DNA from: Larkinella humicola
Lineage (GTDB): Bacteria > Bacteroidota > Bacteroidia > Cytophagales > Spirosomataceae
NCBI RefSeq assembly: GCF_008727875.1
Contig: NZ_VTWS01000005.1
Span: forward strand, 636,531 to 700,530
Direction: 5' to 3'
DNA: 64,000 bases
Shown: piece by piece, positions 45,210 to 54,635 of the stretch
How positions within the stretch are numbered: position 1 is the first letter of the stretch
Layout: the number at the start of each line of letters is the position of its first letter
Notes under the pieces: generated by a model
Database searches by the model: none
The model's input: only the letters and a program-made list of their open reading frames with translations
Told to the model about the DNA's origin: nothing
Translations under genes and position numbers: made by a program

Positions 45210-48200
45210 TCAAACCTTCACCTCCACCGACTCACCAATTTGATTGCTATACTCCGTCGGCGTGACACCAAACTGGGCGCGGAAAGCGCGGCTGAAATAC
45301 CGGGGGTCGCTGAAACCGACGGCAAAGGCGATTTCCGATACGCTGGCTTTCTTCTGTTTCAGCAGGTTCTCCGCTTTTTTCAGCCGCGTGGTGCGCAACA
45401 GGTCGATCACCGACAAACCGGTCAGCATTTTCACTTTGCGGAACAAAACCGGGCGGCTCATGCCCATTTCGCCCACCAGACTGGTCACGTTGAAATCGGC
45501 ATCGCTGAGGTGCGCGTCCAGAACCGTCATCAGTTGGTTCAAAAATTTATCGTCGGGGTGATCCAGTTGCTGCGCCTGTGGCTGCAGCGTCACGATCCGG
45601 TGGTATTTGGCCCGCAACTGCTCCCGCAGCAACAGCAGGTTGCGAACCCGGGCCTGGAGCAAAACCGGGTGAAAGGGCTTGGTCACGTAGTCGTCGGCAC
45701 CGGTTTGCAGCCCCACCAACTGATCGTCGGTCGTGCCTTTGGCCGTGAGCATAATCACCGGAATGTGGCTGGTCCGCGGATCGGATTTGATGCGGTGGGT
45801 CAGCGCAAAACCGTCCATCACCGGCATGGCAACGTCGGTAATGATCAGATCGGGCAACACCTGCGATGCTTTTTCCCACGCCGTCAGTCCGTCAGCCGCT
45901 TCGATCACCTGAGCGGTGTCGGCCAGCAAATCCCGGATGTACGCCCGGATATCGTCCTGGTCTTCCACCACCAGAACAAGTTTTTTGCCGGAAAACGATA
46001 CTGCTTCCAATTCCTTCGCGCTTTCCTGGGCCACGATCAAAGCCGCTGGCCGAAGCACCTGAAAGTCCGGTTCTGCCGGTGAGTCGGCCGGTACGGGTTC
46101 GAACAAACCCGGCAAACCGACGGGGAGGGTGATCGTAAAGCGCGTAAAACCAGCCGTTTGCCACACCTGCTCCCGGCTCTCGACCGTGATCTGGCCTTGG
46201 TGCTGATCCACAATGCATTTGCTGAGCGCCAATCCCAGCCCAAAGCCGGAATCCCGCGTTTTGGAGCGGTTGACCTGATAAAATGGGTTAAAAATAGGGT
46301 CCAGTTCATTCGCCGGAATGCCGCTGCCTGTGTCTTCAACGGTAATAACCGCCCGATTGGCCGCGTCCGACGCGCCAAAATCCTGTTGCAACCGCACGGA
46401 AATGGTGCCGCCCGCCGGGGTAAATTTAAACGCATTCAGCAGCAGGTTGTAGATCACCTTCTCCATTTCTCCGGCATCGATCCAAACCGGCAGGGCGGTC
46501 ACTTCCGACTCCGTGAGCAGGACGACCTGACGCGAGCGGGCGTGTTCCAGAAACGAATCCGTGATTCTTTCCAGAAAAACCACCAGATCCGTCTGCCGTT
46601 TTTGCAACTGAACGTGCCCGGTTTCGTGCTTTCTGAAATCAAGAAGCTGGTTCAAAAGCCGCAACAGCCGGTCGGTACTGCCCCGCATGACGGCCAGTTG
46701 TTTTTGCAGAAAAGAATCGTCGGTCCGGTGGGCGGTCAAGACCTCAAGCGGCCCCATCACCAACGTTAAGGGTGTTCGGATTTCGTGCGCAATTTCCGTA
46801 AAGAAGTTCAGTTTGGTCTGGTGAAGCGCCTGCTGCTGGGCTTTTTCGATCTGCTCCACCTCCAGTTCATGCGCCAGTCGAAGCCGGTTTCGGTTAAACC
46901 GCGACCAGAGTCCCAGCAATCCCACAAAAATCAGCGCATAGAGAATGTATGCCCAGACCGTTTTCCAGATCGGCGGCAAAACCGTGATGCTCAGTTCCAG
47001 CGGCTGGGGGTTCCAGATGCCGTCGTTGTTGGCCCCTTTTACCTGAAGAACATACGCACCGGGAGCCAGATTCATGTACATGGCGCGGGGTTCGTTCACG
47101 TAATTCCAGCCTTTGTCAAAGCCTTTCAACCGGTAGGCATACCGGTTTTTGAAGGAATTGATGTAATTGAAAGCCGCAAAATCCAGCGAAAAAACATTCT
47201 GCTGGTGCGTAAACGTAAGCCCCTGTTGGTAGTCGATGCCAGCGGAGGAAAGGCTGGTGACCGGCTCATTGAACAGCCGCAACTGGGTGAACGCCAGCCG
47301 GGGCGGGGCGGTGTTCCGGCGAATGCTGTCGGGGTGGAAATAGATAATGCCATCGTAGCCCCCGAAATAAAAATAGCCGTTCGCGTCCCGATGCGTTGAA
47401 TTGGAGGTAAACTCCTTGCACACCAGCCCGTCGTGTTTGTTGTAGGAAATGATCTTCGACTGGTCGGGATCGAGTTGGGCCAGGCCATTGTCGGTGCTGA
47501 TCCACAAACGCCCCTGCTGATCCTCGCGAATCCCGAAAACCGTGTTGCTGGGCAACCCCCGCGCCATCGTGTAGTGCCGGAATGAGCGGTTGTCGGGAAG
47601 CATCCGATTCAGACCGCCGTCGCGCGTACCGATCCAGAGCCGGTGTTGCCGGTCTTCCAGAAAACAGGTAATGTGGCTGCTGCTGATCGAGGTCGAATCG
47701 GTGTCGCGGTGAACAAACCGGACGAAGGCATCCCGGCCCGGCACCTTCCGGTTAAGGCCGTTGGTGGTGCCGACCCATACCTGTTGACGGCTGTCGATGA
47801 GCAAACTCATCGCGTTGTTGGAACTGAGCGAATGAGGTCGATCGGCCCGGTGCCCCAACTGCACAAAAGAATGGGTTTCAGGCTCGAACCGGCATAAACC
47901 GCCCAGATTTGTCACAATCCAGAGGGTTCCTTCCGCATCCCGTTTGAGGTCATAAATGCGATCATTCGGCAACGAACGCGGGTTGTTGGGTTCGTGCAAA
48001 TACCGGGTGATGGTTTGTCGGCGCAAATCCAGGTAGTTCAACCCCTGCAACGTGCCGATCCACAGGCCGTTTGGCCCATCGGCCAGCAGGCATTTGACCT
48101 TATCGTTGGACAAGGATTGGTTGTTTTTTGGATTGTGGACGTAATGCCGGGCAACGGTTTTATCGGCATTGAGCAGAAACAGCCCCCGGTCTTCGGTACC

Positions 48201-49349
48201 AAGCCAGAGCTGGTTCGATGCGTTGGCGGGCAGCATCGGCCCCGCAATTTTAAACGGCATTCCGCCTTCGCGACTGATCGGGCGGTAGGACCCAAACTGC
48301 CGGGCCAGCGGACTGTAGAGATCGACGCCCCCGTAGTAGGAACCGACCCAGACCGAGCCATCGCGATCCCGAAAAATGGAGCGCACCGAGTTATCGCTCA
48401 GCGAACCGGGGTCGGCGGGCTGATTGGTCAGGGTGCGAAACCGGCCGCCATCCTGCGCCACGATGTGCAGTCCCGACATGGTTCCCACCCAGAAATTACT
48501 TTTCCCGTCAGCCTGAATCGTTCGGATGGTTTGGGTGCTCAGGTCCAGTCCGGGTGCGGTATTCCACGAAATAACGCGTTTTGATGGCCTGTCGAACAGC
48601 GCAATACCGTGTCGCTCGGTGCCCAGCCAGAGCCGTCCGGTCTGATCTTCGGCCATGGCGTTGATGCTGTTGAAGGCGTTGTGATAGACCGCATCGGTGG
48701 ATTCCAGGAAATGATGTGTCAGTTGGAATTTTCCCGAAGGCATCGGCCGGAGTTGCACCAAACCGCCGGAGGTTCCGACCCAGAGGTTGCGGTTACGGTC
48801 TTCGAAGAGGGTTCGGACTTGCCGGTTTTTCAACTCCCGACGGTTTTCTGTCAGGTTTGCCAGCGGCTCAAACTGCCGGGATTGATCGGCCTGCAAGCGG
48901 TATAATCCGTGAAACGTGGCAACCCAGAGATTGCCCCGGCGGTCTTCCGCCAGGCTGATGATGGTGGAATCCTGGGAATCGTTGAACGAAAATCGCTGAA
49001 AATCACCCTGATCGGGCCGGAACAGACACAAGCCTTTCGTGGTGCCGACCCAAAGCCGCCCCTTTTTATCCACCAGCAGGCTGTTGATCGTATTGGAAGC
49101 CAGGCTGTGCGGATTGCCGTTCTGGTTTTTGTAGACCACCACCCGGCGGGAATCGTAGCGGTTCAGCCCGTCGCGGGTGCCAAACCACATGAATCCACTG
49201 GGATCCTGCGCGATGGCGTACACGCTGCTTTGCGACAGGCCTTCTTCCACACTGAGGTGGCTGAACGTTTGCCCGATGGCAGCCGGTATCAGAAGAAATG
49301 GATAGAGAACACCCAGCCAGAACCGGGCGCGGAGTTTGTGATGAGTCAT
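45210..49349 (-). CDS. Hybrid two-component system sensor/regulator (HTCS)
   Basis: One-protein signal system of 1379 residues controlling a glycan locus. After a signal peptide (1-26), propeller repeats of the two-component regulator type (DPSGFMWFGTRDGLNRYD and many DxxGxLWVGT variants) form the periplasmic sensor, about 30-740. A Y_Y_Y domain follows at about 745-795 and one membrane helix near 800-820. The kinase has HisKA around FFTEIAHEIRTPLTLVMGP (His near 850) and HATPase motifs NLLLNAFKFTP and FGLGLALSKCIV. The receiver domain has the phosphoacceptor Asp in LIITDVAMPVMDG near 1165, and an AraC-type DNA-binding domain ends the protein (about 1280-1370, VGFSDPRYFSRAFRAQFGVT). By position it could serve the glucarate operon upstream, the divergent lyase/SusC promoters, or both. 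Confidence 0.96.
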   Translation of the reverse strand: MTHHKLRARFWLGVLYPFLLIPAAIGQTFSHLSVEEGLSQSSVYAIAQDPSGFMWFGTRDGLNRYDSRRVVVYKNQNGNPHSLASNTINSLLVDKKGRLWVGTTKGLCLFRPDQGDFQRFSFNDSQDSTIISLAEDRRGNLWVATFHGLYRLQADQSRQFEPLANLTENRRELKNRQVRTLFEDRNRNLWVGTSGGLVQLRPMPSGKFQLTHHFLESTDAVYHNAFNSINAMAEDQTGRLWLGTERHGIALFDRPSKRVISWNTAPGLDLSTQTIRTIQADGKSNFWVGTMSGLHIVAQDGGRFRTLTNQPADPGSLSDNSVRSIFRDRDGSVWVGSYYGGVDLYSPLARQFGSYRPISREGGMPFKIAGPMLPANASNQLWLGTEDRGLFLLNADKTVARHYVHNPKNNQSLSNDKVKCLLADGPNGLWIGTLQGLNYLDLRRQTITRYLHEPNNPRSLPNDRIYDLKRDAEGTLWIVTNLGGLCRFEPETHSFVQLGHRADRPHSLSSNNAMSLLIDSRQQVWVGTTNGLNRKVPGRDAFVRFVHRDTDSTSISSSHITCFLEDRQHRLWIGTRDGGLNRMLPDNRSFRHYTMARGLPSNTVFGIREDQQGRLWISTDNGLAQLDPDQSKIISYNKHDGLVCKEFTSNSTHRDANGYFYFGGYDGIIYFHPDSIRRNTAPPRLAFTQLRLFNEPVTSLSSAGIDYQQGLTFTHQQNVFSLDFAAFNYINSFKNRYAYRLKGFDKGWNYVNEPRAMYMNLAPGAYVLQVKGANNDGIWNPQPLELSITVLPPIWKTVWAYILYALIFVGLLGLWSRFNRNRLRLAHELEVEQIEKAQQQALHQTKLNFFTEIAHEIRTPLTLVMGPLEVLTAHRTDDSFLQKQLAVMRGSTDRLLRLLNQLLDFRKHETGHVQLQKRQTDLVVFLERITDSFLEHARSRQVVLLTESEVTALPVWIDAGEMEKVIYNLLLNAFKFTPAGGTISVRLQQDFGASDAANRAVITVEDTGSGIPANELDPIFNPFYQVNRSKTRDSGFGLGLALSKCIVDQHQGQITVESREQVWQTAGFTRFTITLPVGLPGLFEPVPADSPAEPDFQVLRPAALIVAQESAKELEAVSFSGKKLVLVVEDQDDIRAYIRDLLADTAQVIEAADGLTAWEKASQVLPDLIITDVAMPVMDGFALTHRIKSDPRTSHIPVIMLTAKGTTDDQLVGLQTGADDYVTKPFHPVLLQARVRNLLLLREQLRAKYHRIVTLQPQAQQLDHPDDKFLNQLMTVLDAHLSDADFNVTSLVGEMGMSRPVLFRKVKMLTGLSVIDLLRTTRLKKAENLLKQKKASVSEIAFAVGFSDPRYFSRAFRAQFGVTPTEYSNQIGESVEVKV

Positions 49350-49451
49350 CTTCGCAATCTTAAACCATTCCCATGCTGGATAAATTGCATATCGGAATGG
49401 AATTATCTTATAAAGACAACAACCGATCGTTCCTCCTCACGTTCTTCTACT

Positions 49452-50774
49452 TTACCAGCGAACGGCCTGAAATTTCCAGCCGGGCTGTTTTTTCTGCATC
49501 TCCGGTTCGTCGTCCCGTTTTTTTAACCCGCAATCCAGGTAATTCTGGTGCAGTCGGACCAGCGCTTCCCGGTCCAGTTCGACGCCCAAACCGGGTTCCT
49601 GCGGAACCAGAACCGCCCCTTCCTCGAAGGTAAACCGCCCGGCAGTGATGATCTCGTCTGACTGCCACGGATAATGCGTATCCAGCGCGTACGGAACCTG
49701 CGGTAAAGCCGCGCCAAGGTGAACCATGGCCGCCAGCGAAATGCCGAGGTGGCTGTTGGAGTGCATGGACAAGCCACGCCCGAAGGTTTCGCAAATGCCG
49801 GAGAGTGTCATCGAAGCCCGCAAACCGCCCCAGAAGTGGTGATCGCTCAGGATAATATCCTCCGAACCGATGGCAATGCTGTTCGGAATGTCTTCAAACG
49901 AGGTCGTACACATGTTCGTGGCAAGGGGCGTTTTCAGGGCCTTGCGAACCTCCGCCATGGCCGCCTGTCCGCGAACCGGATCTTCGAGATACTCCAGAAT
50001 CGGCTCCATTTCCCGGCCATACTGAATGGCGGTTTCGACTTTCCAAAGGGCATTCGGATCGATCCGCAGCGGCACATTCGGGCCAAAGGCTTCGTAGAGC
50101 GCAAACATCGCATCGACTTCCTGCCGGGGTTCAAAAACCCCGCCTTTCAGCTTGATCGACTGAAATCCGAATTCGGCACACATGGCTTTGGCCTGCGCCA
50201 CAATCTCGGTCGGATTCAGGGCGCTGGCTTGCCGGGCCGCGGCCCAGCCTTCCGCATTCGGGTCGGTATCGAACGCCAGCTTCCCCCCCGCCCCTTCGTA
50301 TTTGTAAAACAGGTAGGCCGAAAACGGCACCCGATCGCGTAGTTTGCCGCCGAGAAGATCGACCACCGGACGACCCACCACTTTCCCGATAATGTCCAGG
50401 CAAGCCACTTCGATAGCGCTAAAAATATGCACCATTTTCCGCTGATCCCAGGGCGCATCGCCCCGCTGGGCCGCCGTGTCGGTGCCAAAATGATTGACCA
50501 GAACCTGCCGGATTTCATGGAGTTGAAACACGTCGCGCCCGATCAGCAACGGTTTGGATGCTTCCAGAGCGGCATCGATGTCGCTGTTGCCCGGAATTTC
50601 ACTGATGCCCGAAATACCGTCGTCCGTTACCAGTTCCACAATGGTGCGGAGGGCATACGGTGCGTGCAAACCGGCGGCATTCAGCAAGGGCGGATCGACA
50701 ACGGCAATCGGTGTAACGGTAATCGCTTTAATTCTCGGCCCGGCCTTGTCGGAAAAAGGGGTTGTAAACGTCAT
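49452..50774 (-). CDS. gudD: Glucarate dehydratase family protein (enolase superfamily)
   Basis: Cytoplasmic enzyme of 440 residues that removes water from D-glucarate to give 5-keto-4-deoxyglucarate. Motifs line up with GudD in order: general base KLKGG near 208, metal ligands in RIDPNALWKVE near 238 and EYLEDPVRG near 261, then LATNMCTTSF near 286, SDHHFWGG, and the catalytic His in HSNSHLGISLAA near 338. The length equals that of E. coli GudD (446). The mandelate racemase relatives have other substrates, but these motifs and the nearby GarL and GarR genes favour glucarate. It follows the mannonate-dehydratase homologue by 30 bp. Confidence 0.9.
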   Translation of the reverse strand: MTFTTPFSDKAGPRIKAITVTPIAVVDPPLLNAAGLHAPYALRTIVELVTDDGISGISEIPGNSDIDAALEASKPLLIGRDVFQLHEIRQVLVNHFGTDTAAQRGDAPWDQRKMVHIFSAIEVACLDIIGKVVGRPVVDLLGGKLRDRVPFSAYLFYKYEGAGGKLAFDTDPNAEGWAAARQASALNPTEIVAQAKAMCAEFGFQSIKLKGGVFEPRQEVDAMFALYEAFGPNVPLRIDPNALWKVETAIQYGREMEPILEYLEDPVRGQAAMAEVRKALKTPLATNMCTTSFEDIPNSIAIGSEDIILSDHHFWGGLRASMTLSGICETFGRGLSMHSNSHLGISLAAMVHLGAALPQVPYALDTHYPWQSDEIITAGRFTFEEGAVLVPQEPGLGVELDREALVRLHQNYLDCGLKKRDDEPEMQKKQPGWKFQAVRW

Positions 50775-50804
50775 TGTGAAATGCGGGATTCTGTTGTCAT
50801 TAAA

Positions 50805-51923
50805 CTAACTCTTCACTTCGTCGGAAACCGCCTGGAGCAGTCCCTTGATGTAGCCATACGCAAACGAAAACGCCTGTGGTGTACTGGCCGGATCGTGGTG
50901 GTGCGGCACGTGATCGGGCATCACCATTCCGGAAAAACCGACATCGCGCAAAGCCCGGACCACGTGCAGGAAGTTCATGTCGCCGTTGTCGGGATACACT
51001 TCCTGAAAATTGTTCCAGCCACCTTTGATGTTCCGCAAATGAACGTTAAAAATCTGATTTCGCTCGCCTACCCACTTGATTATCGGCATAATCTCGGTTT
51101 TAGGATCTTTCAATCCTTCCGCAATCGAGCCGATGCAAAAGTTAAAACCGTGGTATTCACTGTCGTACAATTTCGCAAACCGCTGAATCCCTTTGAACAC
51201 GTCGGGACTGTTCCAGCGAGTGATACCACGGTACCCAACGGGCGTCGGGGGGTCGGCGATGTGGTTGGCCAGCTTGACTTTATATTCTTTGGCCACCGGC
51301 AGAATCCGGTCGAGCAGGTAGGTAATCCGTTCGAACATCTGCTCAATGGTTACATCGCCCGCAATGGTTTTGGGGTGGTTTTGCTTGAGCGCTTCTTCAT
51401 AATTCCAGACGCTGTAATCGGCATTGCCGCGTTTGGGGTCGGTATACCGCCCGGTGCGCAAAACCGGCAGAATCGTGGTGTTGTAATTCAGGACTTTGAT
51501 CCCGGTTTTGCCGGCCACCTGAATCATTTGCTGGAGAATTTCAATTTCGCGGTCCCGCTCCGGGCTTTTTCCGAGCATGATGTTCGGGTACTGCACCTTG
51601 TCGATTCCGGCGGAGGTCAAAGGGTAGTGGTAGGCGTCGAGGCTGATGCCGTATTTTTCGCAGGCTTCCCGCTTTTTCATCGAATCGTCGAGGTCCCAGC
51701 CTTTGCCCGGTATGGTTACGGGCGAACCGCCATCCAGGTTAAATACGCCGTGCCGCGCCTTGAACTCCAGGTTTTCCACGGACGTGCCGCCCGACTGGCA
51801 GCCGACTTTCATGAGTACTTTTTTGGGCGCGGCTTTCATTTCTGCCCGGGCCTGTTCGGAACCAAACGCAGCCGCTCCAACGGAACTGGCGGCCATGACT
51901 TTGATAAAACTTTTCCGTTTCAT
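50805..51923 (-). CDS. Mannonate dehydratase (UxuA) family protein with export signal
   Basis: TIM-barrel enzyme of 372 residues related to UxuA, which dehydrates D-mannonate to 2-keto-3-deoxygluconate. Metal-ligand motifs are kept: LANHIADPPTP near 219, FCIGS with Cys near 262, NVHLRNI near 292, NGDMNFLHVV and MPDHVPHHH near 337. The start ATG 51923 gives MKRKSFIKVMAASSVGAAAF, a Tat-like or Sec signal that UxuA normally lacks, so it may act in the periplasm. In the longer frame (to 51998) the start falls inside an inverted repeat. It lies between GarR and GudD genes. The exact substrate could be another aldonate. Confidence 0.82.
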   Translation of the reverse strand: MKRKSFIKVMAASSVGAAAFGSEQARAEMKAAPKKVLMKVGCQSGGTSVENLEFKARHGVFNLDGGSPVTIPGKGWDLDDSMKKREACEKYGISLDAYHYPLTSAGIDKVQYPNIMLGKSPERDREIEILQQMIQVAGKTGIKVLNYNTTILPVLRTGRYTDPKRGNADYSVWNYEEALKQNHPKTIAGDVTIEQMFERITYLLDRILPVAKEYKVKLANHIADPPTPVGYRGITRWNSPDVFKGIQRFAKLYDSEYHGFNFCIGSIAEGLKDPKTEIMPIIKWVGERNQIFNVHLRNIKGGWNNFQEVYPDNGDMNFLHVVRALRDVGFSGMVMPDHVPHHHDPASTPQAFSFAYGYIKGLLQAVSDEVKS

Positions 51924-51954
51924 GTTGGTAAGGGATTTAGGTTTTATTCGTGCT

Positions 51955-52096
51955 GTTCGAGATTTAATATCTCGAACTCCTCTGTCGCGGATTTGCAATC
52001 CGCAGCATCGTCACTGAGTTTACTATAAATACAAACCGCCTGCCTCTGCGGATTGCAAATCCGCGACAGAGTGCGTCAGGATTATAAATCCTGACG
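51955..52096. repeat. Three inverted repeats (family C) between garR and the UxuA-like gene
   Basis: GTTCGAGAT 51955-51963 pairs with ATCTCGAAC 51969-51977. A perfect 26-base inverted repeat joins 51980-52005 and 52046-52071 (core GCGGATTTGCAATCCGC). CGTCAGGATT 52074-52083 pairs with AATCCTGACG 52087-52096. The last palindrome contains the garR stop codon (52082-52084). Confidence 0.9.
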
Positions 52097-52954
52097 AGCT
52101 TCCAATTCCAATAGAATTCCGCTGTGATCCAGTTCGGCGTTCCCTGCCTCAATGGCGGCTTGCATCTGCCCCGCGACCAGCGCGGTGGCTTTCAGCGGCA
52201 CCAAAAACTCCTCGCCCGATTGCAGCGCGATTCCCAGGTCTTTTTTGTGCAGTTTGATTTTAAAACCGGGCGTAAAATTGCGCTCGATCATCCGTTTGCC
52301 GTGCAGGTCCAGAATGCGGCTCTGGGCAAAACCGCCCAGCAGCACCTCCCGCATTTTCTCCAGATCAACCCCGGCTTTTTTCGCCAGCGCAAACGCTTCG
52401 GCCACGGCCTGAATGGTGATGCCGACAATCATCTGGTTACAGGCTTTGGTGGTTTGCCCCGCGCCCGGTTCGCCGATCAGGACGATGTTTTTGCCCATCG
52501 CCTGAAAAACCGGCAGTGCGCGTTGAAAGGCCGCGTCGCTCCCGCCCACCATGATCGACAACGCGGCCGAAACCGCCCCCACCTGACCACCGGATACCGG
52601 CGCATCCAGTGCTTCCACGCCTTTTTCCTGCATCAACCGGTGAATCGTCCGTGCTGTGGCAGGTGCAATCGTGGACATGTCGATGAACAACGCGCCCGGC
52701 TGAATGCCTTCCAGAACGCCATCCGGGCCGGAAACGACCTGCTCCACATCGGGCGAATCCGGCAACATCGTGATGACGATGTCGGCGTTTTGCGCCAGGG
52801 CTTTATTCCCCGGAAACACTTTTGCGCCAGCCTCAGCCAGCTCGCCAGCCGCGCTGCTTTTTTCCAGAACCGATACCGGATAACCGGCTTTGATCAAATT
52901 CAACGCCATGGGTTTCCCCATAATTCCTAAGCCAATGAATCCTATTTTTTCCAT
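52082..52954 (-). CDS. garR: 2-hydroxy-3-oxopropionate (tartronate semialdehyde) reductase
   Basis: NAD(P)H-dependent dehydrogenase of 290 residues of the beta-hydroxyacid family. It reduces tartronate semialdehyde to D-glycerate. The dinucleotide site is GFIGLGIMGKPMALNLIKAG at about 5-24; the substrate motif FIDMSTIAPATART is near 90-103, DAPVSGGQVGA near 119-129, and the catalytic Lys in GAGQTTKACNQM near 170. These match GarR rather than the threonine or hydroxyisobutyrate branches. It is the step after the GarL aldolase encoded two genes upstream. The last residues (RQDL and stop) are encoded within a palindromic repeat. Confidence 0.93.
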   Translation of the reverse strand: MEKIGFIGLGIMGKPMALNLIKAGYPVSVLEKSSAAGELAEAGAKVFPGNKALAQNADIVITMLPDSPDVEQVVSGPDGVLEGIQPGALFIDMSTIAPATARTIHRLMQEKGVEALDAPVSGGQVGAVSAALSIMVGGSDAAFQRALPVFQAMGKNIVLIGEPGAGQTTKACNQMIVGITIQAVAEAFALAKKAGVDLEKMREVLLGGFAQSRILDLHGKRMIERNFTPGFKIKLHKKDLGIALQSGEEFLVPLKATALVAGQMQAAIEAGNAELDHSGILLELEARQDL

Positions 52955-52960
52955 AAGTAG

Positions 52961-53069
52961 ACGGTTTTCGGTCTACGGTTTTCCGTTTTCGGTAGCTGAC
53001 GCGTGACTTGACGCGTCTGTATTCGTGCGTCAGCCAACCGTAAACTGAAAACCCAAAACCGTAAACCGT
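52961..53069. repeat. Imperfect long inverted repeat (family B) between gntP and garR
   Basis: Arms at 52961-53003 and 53027-53069 are complementary at roughly three quarters of positions, with words ACGGTTTTC, TCTACGG and GGTAGCTGACG. Similar words occur in the repeat at 61847-61925. It ends three bases before the first base (53073) of the gntP stop codon. Confidence 0.75.
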
Positions 53070-53072
53070 TAG

Positions 53073-54506
53073 TTAAATTAACGGGAACAACTGCGCGCCG
53101 ATCATAATGATGACCAAACCGGTCAGCCCCATGACCACGAGCAGGGGCGAGATGGTTTTCAGGGCCTCCTGTTCGGTCAAATTGCTGAGTTTACAAATGA
53201 TCCAGAAACCGGCGTCGTTCATCCACGGCACCAGCTTGGAACCGCAGCCGATGGCCAGCCCCAGGTACACCGGATGAAATTCGAGGTTCGCATTGCTCGC
53301 CATGCCCGACAGAATCCCCGATGCTGTGATCAGCGCGACGGTGGCGGAACCCTGGGCGGTTCGGACCACGGCGGCAATCAGGAACGCCAGCGGAATCAGG
53401 GCCATCTGGTAATCTTTGGTCATCTCGGCAATCCGCGTGCTGATGCCGGTTTGCTGCAACATGCCCCCAAAAGCACCGCCCGCTGCCGTGATCAGGATAA
53501 TGCCGCCCCCACTCATCAGAGCCGCCTGCACAAAGGGCGTCAAGCCTTCTTTGCCGCTTTTCTTGTGGGCGGCCAGAATCAGCAAGGCAGCAATTCCGCC
53601 GGTGACGACGGCAATATTTTTGTCACCAAAAAACTTCACCACCTTCAAAACCGCCGATTGCGTCAGGGCGTCTCCGGGTGTGGCCAGCGTGCTCAGCACG
53701 GTATCGGCGCAAATAAAAACCAGTGGAATCAACAGGGGCAGCAACGACACCCCCAAACCGGGCAGGTGAACGTCTTCTTTGGCAGCAATCAGTTTGATGT
53801 CTTCCAGTTTGGCATCCAGCGAATCCCGCAACGGAATCGGCCATTTCCGGTTGGCCCATAGCGCAAAGAAATACCCGGCAGTGATCGTAAAAAGTCCTAC
53901 GATGGTCCCGGCAATCATCATCAGGCCAATCGGAATGTGCATTTCGCCGATCAGAAACAGCGGCCCCGGCGCGGGCGGAACCAGGGAGTTGGCCATCGCG
54001 GCTCCGGCCATGATGCACAACACCAGCAACAGGTAATTTTTACCAATTCGCAAGGTCATGGCCTTGGCGAGCGGCATCATCAGGAAAAGAACGGTGTCAA
54101 AAAAAACCGGTATTCCAATAAAAAAACTACTGACCAGGAAGGCGATGGGTGCTTTGCCGATGCCCGTCAGTTTCAGCATGGAACGGATGATGCGCTCGGC
54201 GGCCCCGCTTTCCAGCATACACTTGCCGATGATGGCGGCCATGGCAATCAGGATGCCGATTTTGCCGCAGGTGGCCCCAAACTCCGTGGCAATCCGCTCG
54301 CCAATGCCTTTTTTGGCCAGGGCCTGCGCAGCCGCCGGGGCGGTTCCCTTCGCCAGGGCAAACTGCTCGATGGCCGACGCGGGCGTCATCAGCGCGACGA
54401 CAAACGCACCGAGCAACAGTGCCAGAAAAGGATGCAACTTCAATCCGATGATGCCACCGACGACAATTAAAACACCTACGGCTAAGATTAACAGGGGATC
54501 AGACAT
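53073..54506 (-). CDS. GntP family gluconate:proton symporter
   Basis: Inner-membrane permease of 477 residues with about twelve to fourteen hydrophobic segments. GntP family motifs include FLALLLGAFVVALMTP at the start, GKIGILIAMAAIIGKCMLES, SSFFIGIPVFFDTVLFLMMP near 131-150, and SLVPPAPGPLFLIGEMHIPI near 180. The family carries gluconate and related sugar acids; in this operon glucarate or another aldonate/aldarate is the likely cargo, by inference. It lies between the GarL and GarR genes, with an inverted repeat in the gap on each side. Confidence 0.93.
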   Translation of the reverse strand: MSDPLLILAVGVLIVVGGIIGLKLHPFLALLLGAFVVALMTPASAIEQFALAKGTAPAAAQALAKKGIGERIATEFGATCGKIGILIAMAAIIGKCMLESGAAERIIRSMLKLTGIGKAPIAFLVSSFFIGIPVFFDTVLFLMMPLAKAMTLRIGKNYLLLVLCIMAGAAMANSLVPPAPGPLFLIGEMHIPIGLMMIAGTIVGLFTITAGYFFALWANRKWPIPLRDSLDAKLEDIKLIAAKEDVHLPGLGVSLLPLLIPLVFICADTVLSTLATPGDALTQSAVLKVVKFFGDKNIAVVTGGIAALLILAAHKKSGKEGLTPFVQAALMSGGGIILITAAGGAFGGMLQQTGISTRIAEMTKDYQMALIPLAFLIAAVVRTAQGSATVALITASGILSGMASNANLEFHPVYLGLAIGCGSKLVPWMNDAGFWIICKLSNLTEQEALKTISPLLVVMGLTGLVIIMIGAQLFPLI

Positions 54507-54538
54507 TCAGAGTTTCAGGTTTAGGATTTAAGGAGTTG

Positions 54539-54635
54539 TTTCGCAGAGTTGAGCGGAGGAAAAAGAGAGTCAAGCAGAGTTTTATTATTAATTTCTTCGC
54601 TTAACTCCCTTTTTTCTCCGCTTAACTCTGCGAAA
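54539..54635. repeat. Long inverted repeat (family A) between garL and gntP
   Basis: Two 41-base arms, 54539-54579 and 54595-54635, complementary at 35 positions; three of the mismatches would be G-U pairs in RNA. Words TTTCGCAGAGTT and AGCGGAG. The right arm contains the garL stop codon (54622-54624). Confidence 0.88.

Noticed and set aside
44788..45213. Complete HigBA toxin-antitoxin system
   Set aside because: Only the antitoxin-like half is present; no toxin-sized frame with RelE/HigB features on either side.
50427..52028. 533-codon plus-strand open frame
   Set aside because: Antisense to gudD and the UxuA-like gene, both of which have full motif support.
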